From: Clostridia bacterium
Lineage (GTDB): Bacteria; Bacillota; Clostridia; Oscillospirales; CAG-272
NCBI GenBank assembly: GCA_017451485.1
Contig: JAFTOG010000042.1
Coordinates: 1-64,000 of the forward strand
Direction: 5' to 3'
DNA length: 64,000 nt
Shown: piece by piece, positions 17,488 through 24,424 of the stretch
Layout: the number at the start of each line of letters is the position of its first letter
Numbering within the stretch: the stretch's first letter is position 1
Position numbers and translations under genes: made by a program
Notes under the pieces: model-generated
Databases searched by the model: none
What the model was told of the DNA's origin: nothing
The model's input: the letters and a program-made list of their open reading frames with translations, nothing else

Positions 17488-17826
17488 TCTATATTCTCCT
17501 TTAGGGTTTTGCAGGATGCGATCAACATTCTCCTGATGCGACCACAAAGGTTTCTGTTGTTTTTGTATGTTGCTTCATCTATACCGTTTGTATTGAATAA
17601 CAGTTGCAACCAGCCTTCTGTTTCGCTACATTCTTTAAGGGCAATTTCGAATTTTGAAAGCATATCTGCTTTACTCTGCCCATAATTTGCCTCACATATA
17701 TTTGCATAAACACTACTTGAGCTTTTGCGAATTTGAAAAAGAGTGTGATGCTTTGATGCTCTGACAGAGATATTCTATGTTTGTTGCCAATTGCTCCGAA
17801 TATGTCAATAAATAATTTTTAGCCAT
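17484..17826 (-). pseudogene. Four-helix-bundle protein (23S-IVS/Avd-like), frameshifted
   Basis: From ATG 17826 (strong AAAGGAG site) the frame reads MAKNYLLTYSEQLATNIEYL... but stops at 17713. Joining it to another frame at the T5 run (17736-17740) gives a continuous protein: ...QIRKSSSSVYANICEANYGQ..., ALKECSETEGWLQLLF, then LCGRIRRMLIAS near the end. Those are the landmarks of the small 'four helix bundle protein' family related to 23S rRNA intervening-sequence proteins and the retroelement accessory protein Avd. One base inserted in the T-run explains the break. It could be a real lesion, a sequencing error, or a slippage site. It lies between hairpin array A and the Nudix gene. Confidence 0.8.
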
Positions 17827-17850
17827 AATATCTCTCCTTTGTAAACTTAT

Positions 17851-18001
17851 CAAGGCACAGCCTTGTATATCATCAATTTCAAAGAAATTGCATATCACCA
17901 ACACAAAGTGTTGTATATCATCATTGCGAAAGCCTGTATACAACCTTCGGCTGATGATATACACGCTGATGCGTGATGATATACCATTGCTTTCGCAATG
18001 G
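17851..18001. repeat. Hairpin array A (spacer TGTATATCATCA)
   Basis: Short perfect hairpins are strung together: CAAGGC-aca-GCCTTG (17851-17865), AATTTC-aaa-GAAATT (17875-17889), AACAC-aaa-GTGTT (17900-17912), a degenerate unit, CACGC-tgat-GCGTG (17962-17975) and CCATTGC-tttc-GCAATGG (17984-18001). The stems differ, but the spacers repeat TATATCATCA in the left half and its reverse complement TGATGATATA in the right half. The whole is therefore itself an inverted arrangement centred near 17937. Confidence 0.85.
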
Positions 18002-18035
18002 ATAAAAAAACGACAGGGATTTCCTGTCGTTTTTT
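17980..18035. repeat. Direct repeat copy 2: hairpin plus terminator module
   Basis: Same module as 15536-15590: the CCATTGC hairpin, an A-run, then ACGACAGG/CCTGTCGT with a T-run. Here its terminator directly abuts the 3' end of tRNA-Arg. The two copies differ at one loop base and one A. Confidence 0.85.
18009..18034 (-). terminator. Terminator of tRNA-Arg
   Basis: On the minus strand ACGACAGG-aaat-CCCTGTCGT is followed by seven T. It starts at the base after the encoded CCA of the tRNA. Confidence 0.8.
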
Positions 18036-18110
18036 GGCGCGCCCCGGGGGATTCGAACCCTCGACCTACCGGTTCGTAGCCGGGCACTCTATCCGCTGAG
18101 CTAGGAGCGC
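18035..18110 (-). tRNA. tRNA-Arg (anticodon ACG)
   Basis: A full cloverleaf on the minus strand: acceptor GCGCTCC/GGGGCGC, D-arm GCTCAGCGGATAGAGT, anticodon loop CTACGAA, T-arm GGTTCGAATCC, G73 and an encoded CCA. The outermost anticodon-stem pair is C-T. The ACG anticodon is read as ICG after deamination and decodes CGU/CGC/CGA. It is the right-hand neighbour of the cassette bounded by direct repeats. Confidence 0.93.
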
Positions 18111-18213
18111 ACATATTTGCGTATGATATAATACCACACTATTTTTGATTTGTCAAGACCTTTTTGAAAAAATTAAAAATTAAAAATATGAGATCTACTC
18201 CACACATCCAATT

Positions 18214-18247
18214 AAAATAACGGCAGGACAAAGTCTGCCGTTATTTT
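18214..18247. terminator. Terminator after the lipoprotein gene
   Basis: AAAATAACGGCAG pairs with CTGCCGTTATTTT around an 8-base loop, about 50 bases beyond the lipoprotein stop. The A/T runs are symmetric, so it may work both ways. Confidence 0.7.
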
Positions 18248-18299
18248 ATCATCATAAAAATAGCTTACTGTCTTTTATACGAACCGATTATTACCGAAA

Positions 18300-18791
18300 T
18301 TACTCGATCTCAACAGATTTTGCCCACTTTATAAAGTGCTCCTCATAGGTATCATAATCATCCATATCACACATAAAGAATACCATATACATATCATCGC
18401 CATCCTCGTAGAAGGCTATCATATATAAGAACTCAAAGCCGAGCGACTCCACCTCACACTCAATGTAAGTAAGTCCGTTATCGTTCTTAATATTACTTAC
18501 CTGTTTGTAGGCTGATTCCTTTCTCAGCTCCTCTACAAACAGATCAAGATCCATTTCTCCAATGTCGGAGTACAGGTCGATTGAAACGCTTGTTTCATCC
18601 GATGATTCGTACCAAACGGTATCATCCCCCTCCTCATCTATCTCAAATGACTCTGTAAGGGTGATTTTTAAGTCATGAAATACAAATACCTTTTCCTCTG
18701 CCTCATAATCCTTCTCGCCTTCTAACAAGCCACAGCTCGAAAAAGTAAAAATACAGGTGGCAATAAGTATTAATGCAATAATTTTTTTCAT
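18300..18791 (-). CDS. Small secreted lipoprotein (unrecognised)
   Basis: A 163-residue protein with a lipoprotein signal: MKKIIALILIATCIFTFSSCG, Cys near residue 20 after SS. The rest is acidic and probably a small alpha/beta domain exposed outside the membrane (FHDLKITLTESFEI..., then FLYMIAFYEDGDDMYMVFF). ATG 18791 is used because GAGGAG lies just upstream. I do not recognise the domain with certainty. It lies after the Ca-ATPase but is separated by 52 bases. Confidence 0.75.
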   Translation of the reverse strand: MKKIIALILIATCIFTFSSCGLLEGEKDYEAEEKVFVFHDLKITLTESFEIDEEGDDTVWYESSDETSVSIDLYSDIGEMDLDLFVEELRKESAYKQVSNIKNDNGLTYIECEVESLGFEFLYMIAFYEDGDDMYMVFFMCDMDDYDTYEEHFIKWAKSVEIE

Positions 18792-18843
18792 ATTACTCCT
18801 CAAAATGCTTTATTATGTGAAATACACAACCATAGTGCCGTTT

Positions 18844-21486
18844 TTATTTCACGGTCTTTTTTCTTTTGATCAATCTCTCAATAAGCTTAACAAGCTCTAC
18901 AATAGGAATTATAGAGAATGCTATGCCTACAGAAATAAAGTACTCGGCTGCCGATACCGCCTCAAACTCAAATATTCTTGCCATAAAGGGGATATAAATA
19001 ACGGCAGCTGTAAGGATTGCGGCAAGGATTGCAGAGCCCCAGAGAACAATGTTCTGCTTCTTTATTGTAAATATGGAGCCATGTCGGCTTCTCATATTAA
19101 AGGAGTGGAATATCTCTGCCATAGATAGGGTAAGAAACGCCATTGTCATACCGTCACCACTGTTTACGAGCTCCCATTTGCCAGACTCAATATAGTGTCC
19201 GATAAGGTACGCAAGAACTGTAAGAACGGAAACAAGTATTCCCTGATAGATAGTTCCTGAAATAAGCCCACCTGCAAATATGCTCTCCTTAGGGTCTCTC
19301 GGTGGCTTTTTCATAGAGTCCCTCTCTGAGTCCTCCATACCCAAAGCTAAGGCAGGAAGGCTGTCTGTTATAAGGTTTATCCACAGAATATGGGTAGGCT
19401 TAAGTATTGTAAAGCCTATCATGGTTGCGAAAAAGATGCTGATAACCTCACTCAGGTTGGATGCAAGAAGGAACTGAACCGATTTACGGATGTTGGAGTA
19501 TATTCTTCTTCCCTCTTCAACAGCACCTACAATAGTGGCAAAATTATCATCGGCAAGAATCATATCTGCTACATTCTTTGTTACATCGGTGCCTGTAATA
19601 CCCATACCGATACCGATATCGGCAATCTTTATACTCGGTGCATCGTTTACACCGTCACCTGTCATAGCAGTAATTTTCTCGGCAGTTTTCCACGCCTTTA
19701 CTATTCTAACCTTATGCTCAGGTTGAACACGGGCATATACGGAGTATTTGTGGATATTAAGGAGCAATTCCTCATCGGACATTTTACCAACCTCAGTACC
19801 TGTAATTGCCTCCTGTCCCTCTCCTAAAATACCCAGCTGATTTGCTATAGCGATGGCAGTATCCTTATGGTCTCCTGTTATCATTACTACACGGACACCC
19901 GCAGAGTGACATTGCTCAATAGCCACCTTAACCTCTTCTCTTATGGGGTCTATCATTCCCACAAGTCCTACATAGGTAAGGTCACATTCCATAGCCTCTG
20001 CCCTCTCCTCGGGAAGGCTTGTATATTCCTTATATGAGCCACAAAGGACACGAAGAGCACGGTCTGCCATATTTTTATTAAGTGCAAGGATATCCTGTCT
20101 GTCCTCTTCGGTAAGCTCTCTTACACCCTCGCTTGTATAAATTTTTGTACATCTTTTCAGCACCTCATCGGGGGCACCCTTAGTGTACTGAATATATTTT
20201 CCGTCCTTGCTTACTATTGTGGACATCATCTTACGAAGTGAGTCAAAGGGTGCCTCCGCCACTCTGGGAGCTTCCTTTTTCATTATTCTCTTGTCAAGAC
20301 CAATCTTGTAGGCAAAGGCTACAAGAGCATTTTCGGTAGGCTCTCCTATTACCTCATTTTTATCGTCAAGCTCAGAGTCGGAGCAAAGAGCAAGGGATGT
20401 GGCAAGCAGACATTCATCCTCTGTGTGATTTTCCACAACGGTCATTTTATTTTGTGTAAGTGTTCCTGTTTTATCGGAGCAAATAACCTGTGTACAGCCA
20501 AGGGTCTCAACAGCTGTAAGCTTTCTTATTACAGCGTTACGCCTTGACATTTTTGTAACACCCATAGACAGTACTATCGTTACAACAGCGGCTAGACCCT
20601 CAGGTATGGCGGCAACTGCTAAGCTTATTGCCAGCATAAATGTGCCGATAATTGACGGGATTGTAAATTCTCCTGCTTTGACAATTCCCACAACGAAAAT
20701 GAGAACGCAAATACCGAGAACAGCAAATGTGAGTATCTTACTGAGCTGAGAAAGCTTTTGCTGTAATGGAGTAGCTTCATCCTGTGCCTGTGTAAGAGCA
20801 TCGGCAATTTTACCCATTTCCGTATTCATTCCGCAGCCTGTGACAACTGCCTTTCCTCTTCCGTATACAACGGTAGAGCCCATATAAAGCATATTTTTTC
20901 TGTCGCCTAAGGGAGTTTCATCCTTGTCCTCGGAAAGAGTCTCACTCTGCTTGATTACAGGAACACTCTCTCCAGTCAGGGCTGCCTCCTCCACCTTCAT
21001 AGACGCACACTCGATAATTCTTGCATCTGCAGGTACTGCATCTCCTGCCTCGAGAACAATAATATCACCAACAACTATATCCTCGCTGGGGATACTCATC
21101 ATTACACCACCACGAATCACCTTTGATTTCGCTGTGGTCATTTCCTTAAGTGCCTCTATTGCCTTTTCTGCCTTGCTTTCCTGTAATACTCCCAAAACTG
21201 CATTAAGGATAACCACAAACAAAATGATAAAGACATCTGCTAAGGACTCATCCTCGTAGAGTGCCGTAACAAATGAAAGGACTGCTGCAACCAACAAAAC
21301 TATTATCATAGGGTCACAAAGCTGAGCAAGGAATCTTCTTATTATACTTACCTTTTTGCCCTCTGCCAGCTTGTTTTTACCGTTTTTTTCAAGCCTTGAC
21401 GCTGCTTCCTCATCTGAAAGACCGTCTGTGCTTGTATTAAGCTCGGCAAGTACTTTATTGTAATCTTCTGCGTAATACTTCAACAC
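18844..21486 (-). CDS. P-type ATPase, calcium-transporting (P2A/PMCA-like)
   Basis: An 880-residue pump. Order of domains: cation_ATPase_N (1-70), TM1-2, actuator domain with LTGESVPV near 174, TM3-4 with IPEGLAAVV near 293 (the P2 calcium-site motif), phosphorylation site CSDKTGTLTQNK near 337, nucleotide domain (KGAPDEVLKRC near 440), hinge MTGDGVNDAPSIK near 605, and TM5-10 with WINLITDSLPALALG near 705. PEGL plus NLITDSLPA point to Ca2+ export rather than heavy metal. It follows the serine hydrolase gene by 9 bases. Confidence 0.9.
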   Translation of the reverse strand: MLKYYAEDYNKVLAELNTSTDGLSDEEAASRLEKNGKNKLAEGKKVSIIRRFLAQLCDPMIIVLLVAAVLSFVTALYEDESLADVFIILFVVILNAVLGVLQESKAEKAIEALKEMTTAKSKVIRGGVMMSIPSEDIVVGDIIVLEAGDAVPADARIIECASMKVEEAALTGESVPVIKQSETLSEDKDETPLGDRKNMLYMGSTVVYGRGKAVVTGCGMNTEMGKIADALTQAQDEATPLQQKLSQLSKILTFAVLGICVLIFVVGIVKAGEFTIPSIIGTFMLAISLAVAAIPEGLAAVVTIVLSMGVTKMSRRNAVIRKLTAVETLGCTQVICSDKTGTLTQNKMTVVENHTEDECLLATSLALCSDSELDDKNEVIGEPTENALVAFAYKIGLDKRIMKKEAPRVAEAPFDSLRKMMSTIVSKDGKYIQYTKGAPDEVLKRCTKIYTSEGVRELTEEDRQDILALNKNMADRALRVLCGSYKEYTSLPEERAEAMECDLTYVGLVGMIDPIREEVKVAIEQCHSAGVRVVMITGDHKDTAIAIANQLGILGEGQEAITGTEVGKMSDEELLLNIHKYSVYARVQPEHKVRIVKAWKTAEKITAMTGDGVNDAPSIKIADIGIGMGITGTDVTKNVADMILADDNFATIVGAVEEGRRIYSNIRKSVQFLLASNLSEVISIFFATMIGFTILKPTHILWINLITDSLPALALGMEDSERDSMKKPPRDPKESIFAGGLISGTIYQGILVSVLTVLAYLIGHYIESGKWELVNSGDGMTMAFLTLSMAEIFHSFNMRSRHGSIFTIKKQNIVLWGSAILAAILTAAVIYIPFMARIFEFEAVSAAEYFISVGIAFSIIPIVELVKLIERLIKRKKTVK

Positions 21487-21495
21487 CGTTTCTCC

Positions 21496-22662
21496 TTATT
21501 TATCGAATTTATCGGCAAGTGCCATATTAACTATATTTTTGATTTTGGGGTGAATAATATTGCCCAAAGGATTTAACATATGCTGGAAATATACAATTGC
21601 TATTTTCCTCTCAGGTGAAATGGAGACCATAGCTCCTGCAGCTCCGTCCCAGCCAAATTCACCAACCTGTGTAAGATTACCTCCCCAGCCGGTATCCATC
21701 TTAGTACGAACTCCAAGACCGTATCCGTATTCTGCATTTGTATCCCATGACTTAAAATCCTTAAGTCGCTTTTCATCAAGGACATTTGTTCTCATCAGAT
21801 CTATGGTGAGCCTTGACAAAATTCTCACTCCGTTCTGACCTACGCCACCGTTTACCATAGCGTATGCAAACCTGGAATAATCATTAAGCGTTGTAATAAC
21901 TCCGGCTCCTCCACTATCGTATTCGGTGCCTACAACATAATCGTTATTCAGATCACGGACATAAGTATGACCGTCCTCGGAATTATGAACATAGAGCTGA
22001 GCCATACGGGGCTTTATCTCATCATTTATATGGAAATAGCTATCCTTCATACCGAGCTTATCAAAAATATTCTTCTGTACATAGTCGGCAAAGCGTACGC
22101 CTGTGGCAGCCTCAACAACTCCTGCCAGCACATCATGGCAGAGGCTGTAGCCCCAACGGTCCCTTGGCTGATATTCAAGAGAATTCTTTGCTATCGCCCT
22201 CATAATCTCTCTTGTAGGTGCTCTTCCCCCTGTTTCCTCAACCACCTTTTTAACATGCTCTGTTGACAGCTCATAGTTAAGACCTGCAGACATTGCAAAA
22301 AGGTCCTGGATACACATATCCCTATTAAGCTTTACAAGCTCTAAATTCCAGTTTTCATCCCACTTTTTTACTAGACAATCCTTAAACTCGGGCAAATACC
22401 ACCACACGGGGTTGGTCAAATTGAAATATCCCTCCTCGTAGGCATGGAGTGCTGCCGCACAGGTAATCACCTTTGATGCTGAATATATAAAGTACATTGT
22501 GTCCTCGGTAATGGGCTTTTTGTTCTCCCTGTCGGCATATCCACCCATACGGCGATATACCTCCTTACCCTCGAAGAGCACCTTACAGTCGTATCCCGGT
22601 ACCTCTTCTTTTACAAGAACGGAGTCGAGATACTTATCAAGATCAGAAAAATTGTAGTTCAT
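21496..22662 (-). CDS. Serine hydrolase, beta-lactamase/class C esterase family
   Basis: A 388-residue beta-lactamase-fold enzyme. SASK near residue 61 is the SxxK nucleophile motif, and GYSLCHDVLAG near 170 supplies the YxN-equivalent Tyr. No signal peptide is present, so it is cytoplasmic and probably an esterase or D-amino peptidase rather than a drug-resistance beta-lactamase. It is the first gene of a two-gene unit with the P-type ATPase. Confidence 0.85.
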   Translation of the reverse strand: MNYNFSDLDKYLDSVLVKEEVPGYDCKVLFEGKEVYRRMGGYADRENKKPITEDTMYFIYSASKVITCAAALHAYEEGYFNLTNPVWWYLPEFKDCLVKKWDENWNLELVKLNRDMCIQDLFAMSAGLNYELSTEHVKKVVEETGGRAPTREIMRAIAKNSLEYQPRDRWGYSLCHDVLAGVVEAATGVRFADYVQKNIFDKLGMKDSYFHINDEIKPRMAQLYVHNSEDGHTYVRDLNNDYVVGTEYDSGGAGVITTLNDYSRFAYAMVNGGVGQNGVRILSRLTIDLMRTNVLDEKRLKDFKSWDTNAEYGYGLGVRTKMDTGWGGNLTQVGEFGWDGAAGAMVSISPERKIAIVYFQHMLNPLGNIIHPKIKNIVNMALADKFDK

Positions 22663-22842
22663 TTTTGTTCTCCTTAAAATAGTTTACGCATTAGAACATA
22701 ACATACGATGTTCCGGTCTGTCTGACGGCAGTAAGCTAGAACAAGTAATATTTTTGAGATGTAAGCAAATTGACGATTCTCAGAGAAAATGTCTTGCATT
22801 GCCAGAAATTTTGAAGAAAGCAAAACTTGCATTATATAAATT

Positions 22843-22871
22843 ATAATATCACACCCGTAAGGCGAATTCAA
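22843..22871 (-). promoter_or_regulatory. Promoter of the serine hydrolase-ATPase unit
   Basis: TTGAAT (22866-22871) and TATTAT (22843-22848) on the minus strand with 17-base spacing. The start near 22836 gives a leader of about 170 bases. The leader includes an inverted repeat GAACAT/ATGTTC (within 22696-22716) but no known riboswitch. The stretch 22663-23058 holds no gene that I can support. Confidence 0.6.
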
Positions 22872-22999
22872 TGTTTTTTCACATTTTTAATTTTTTTACA
22901 AATAAATTAACACTTAAATCATATATATTTCACACAGAGCTCTTATCTCTTTCGGCTATTATGTATCAAATACAACAAATGCAAAATTTCATTTTTGTC

Positions 23000-23028
23000 T
23001 TGACTTTTATATCTTTACATTATATAAT
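23000..23028 (+). promoter_or_regulatory. Promoter of the zinc-ribbon gene, overlapped by an operator
   Basis: TTGACT (23000-23005), 17 bases, TATAAT (23023-23028). The -10 hexamer lies inside the palindrome at 23016-23031, so a protein bound there would block RNA polymerase. Confidence 0.8.
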
Positions 23029-23031
23029 GTA
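23016..23031. promoter_or_regulatory. Palindromic operator, copy 1
   Basis: TACATTATATAATGTA is a perfect 16-base palindrome covering the -10 of the zinc-ribbon gene. Its 14-base core recurs upstream of the XRE gene at 24358-24371. Confidence 0.7.
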
Positions 23032-23058
23032 TACATAAGATATTTAAGGAGGACAACC

Positions 23059-24087
23059 ATGAATTGCAAATACTGTAACTCACCAATGCAGCCAGATGCT
23101 CAGTTTTGTTCCAATTGTGGCAAAAAGCACGAGGCTTCACTCATCACTCACTGCGATAAATGCGGTCATCAAATGACAGAATTTCTCGCCTTCTGTCCAA
23201 ATTGCGGAAACAACCTAAGCACGCAGTCATCCACAAATCCAGCGTCCATGGAAAAGGCAAGCCGGATTACCGCAAATTTTAATTCCTTCTCCATCCCTTC
23301 TCCAGCACAGCACCAGCAGCCAAAGGCAAACGGTTCTAATTTCTTTAACGGACAGCCAAGGTATAAAAATTACACTGATGCAACAAGGAAAACCGTAATA
23401 TTTGATATCATTCTTTACGGAATTGCAATATTGCTAACTATAATTACACTATTCGTTCCTATGTTCAAAATGGAGAGAACCGTTAACAGTCTGGACGATA
23501 TGATGTATATTGTAGATGAGGACGATTATGAAGATGTACTTGAGGATGGAGATATAGATAAATCATTCTCATTTGCAAATGAATTCTCACTTTTAATTAA
23601 CGGAATATTTGAAGGTGAAGGAAGTGCCGAGGCATCCGCTGCTTTTTATTTGTCAAATACAATGCTGATATTGCTAATATTGACACTGTTAATTGTACTT
23701 ATAATGTCATCCGTAAAATTATTTCAATGCATATCCGGCCTAAATGATATTGATAATTTCACAATGCTGAAATATAATGAAATAAATAAATCCGGAAATA
23801 CTCAAAAGCGTAGACTCTCACTCTATCACCAATTACTTTTGTACACTCTGCCCATGTCTTTAGTTTTCGATATTATCTTTCCAAAAGCACTCGTGAAAAG
23901 GCTTTACGATATCGGCCCATCTTCAACATCAGGATATCCAATGAGGCATATGCTTGATGTATCCGGTATTACAATCGGAATAATGCTTCCAATTCTACTT
24001 ATCGCAGGATGTATTGTGATTATAGTTCTTAAGAAGAAAGAAGAAAAGGCTATGACAATTGCCATAGCCAGAGAAGATATTGCTTAA
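23059..24087 (+). CDS. Double zinc-ribbon membrane protein
   Basis: A 342-residue protein with two N-terminal zinc ribbons: CKYCNSPMQPDAQFCSNCG (3-21) and CDKCGHQMTEFLAFCPNCG (33-51). Then come a polar linker and four probable membrane helices (about 115-137, 195-222, 258-275, 305-328). An acidic loop (DEDDYEDVLEDGDID) lies between helices 1 and 2. Function unknown; such zinc-ribbon membrane proteins are common in Firmicutes. A good GGAGG site precedes the ATG. The gene converges on the XRE gene with a 4-base overlap of ends, and the two share an operator. Confidence 0.8.
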   Translation: MNCKYCNSPMQPDAQFCSNCGKKHEASLITHCDKCGHQMTEFLAFCPNCGNNLSTQSSTNPASMEKASRITANFNSFSIPSPAQHQQPKANGSNFFNGQPRYKNYTDATRKTVIFDIILYGIAILLTIITLFVPMFKMERTVNSLDDMMYIVDEDDYEDVLEDGDIDKSFSFANEFSLLINGIFEGEGSAEASAAFYLSNTMLILLILTLLIVLIMSSVKLFQCISGLNDIDNFTMLKYNEINKSGNTQKRRLSLYHQLLLYTLPMSLVFDIIFPKALVKRLYDIGPSSTSGYPMRHMLDVSGITIGIMLPILLIAGCIVIIVLKKKEEKAMTIAIAREDIA

Positions 24088-24290
24088 TTTCCACTGTAAT
24101 ATTCATCGAATAGGTCATTAGGTGTACACTCAAGAATATCACAAATAGTTTTAAGGTTCTCAAATTTTATACTTTTGGTTTCGTTATTTACTATTTTGTT
24201 GAAATTCTGATAGCTTAATCCAAGCTGAATATACAGCCAGTACTTAGTTTTATTTTTCTCCTTCAATATGTCTAAAATTCGAAGCTTCAT
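24084..24290 (-). CDS. Small XRE-family (Cro/CI) repressor
   Basis: A 68-residue single-domain HTH: TKYWLYIQLGLSYQNFNKIVN (about 15-35) is the helix-turn-helix and FENLKTICDILECTPNDLFD is the typical C-terminal XRE helix pair. It has no sensor domain. The matching palindromes near its own promoter and over the promoter of the convergent zinc-ribbon gene make it the likely autoregulated repressor of both. Confidence 0.85.
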   Translation of the reverse strand: MKLRILDILKEKNKTKYWLYIQLGLSYQNFNKIVNNETKSIKFENLKTICDILECTPNDLFDEYYSGN

Positions 24291-24302
24291 TATATAACCT
24301 CC

Positions 24303-24331
24303 ACATTATACATTGTACCAATTATATAATT
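24303..24331. promoter_or_regulatory. Degenerate operator sites before the XRE gene
   Basis: ACATTATACATTGT (24303-24316) differs from the perfect palindrome at three positions, and AATTATATAATT (24320-24331) is another AT palindrome of the same centre. Both lie within 45 bases of the XRE start and include a candidate -10 (TATAAT on the minus strand). Confidence 0.45.
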
Positions 24332-24357
24332 AAAGCATTCAAGATGTATAGATTTTA

Positions 24358-24371
24358 ACATTATATAATGT
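24358..24371. promoter_or_regulatory. Palindromic operator, copy 2
   Basis: ACATTATATAATGT, identical to the core of copy 1 at 23017-23030, about 70 bases upstream of the XRE start codon. Confidence 0.7.
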
Positions 24372-24388
24372 ATGCATTAAATACAGAT

Positions 24389-24419
24389 AAAATTAGGGCT
24401 CATGTGGGTCCTAATTTTT
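24389..24419. terminator. Terminator after the MBL gene
   Basis: AAAATTAGG pairs with CCTAATTTT around a 12-base loop, directly beyond the stop of the MBL/acidic-tail gene at 24425. T-runs are present on both sides. Confidence 0.65.
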
Positions 24420-24424
24420 AATTT

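Noticed and set aside
17851..18001. CRISPR array
   Set aside because: Repeats are only about 10 bases, intervals are palindromic, and no cas gene is near.
17713..18114. A 133-codon minus-strand frame covering tRNA-Arg and array A
   Set aside because: It translates a tRNA, a terminator and hairpins; only its last 37 codons (from 17826) belong to the damaged four-helix-bundle gene.
22674..22871. A 65-codon frame in the leader of the serine hydrolase
   Set aside because: Its start lies within the -35 hexamer of the promoter, so it cannot be fully transcribed; no ribosome site.
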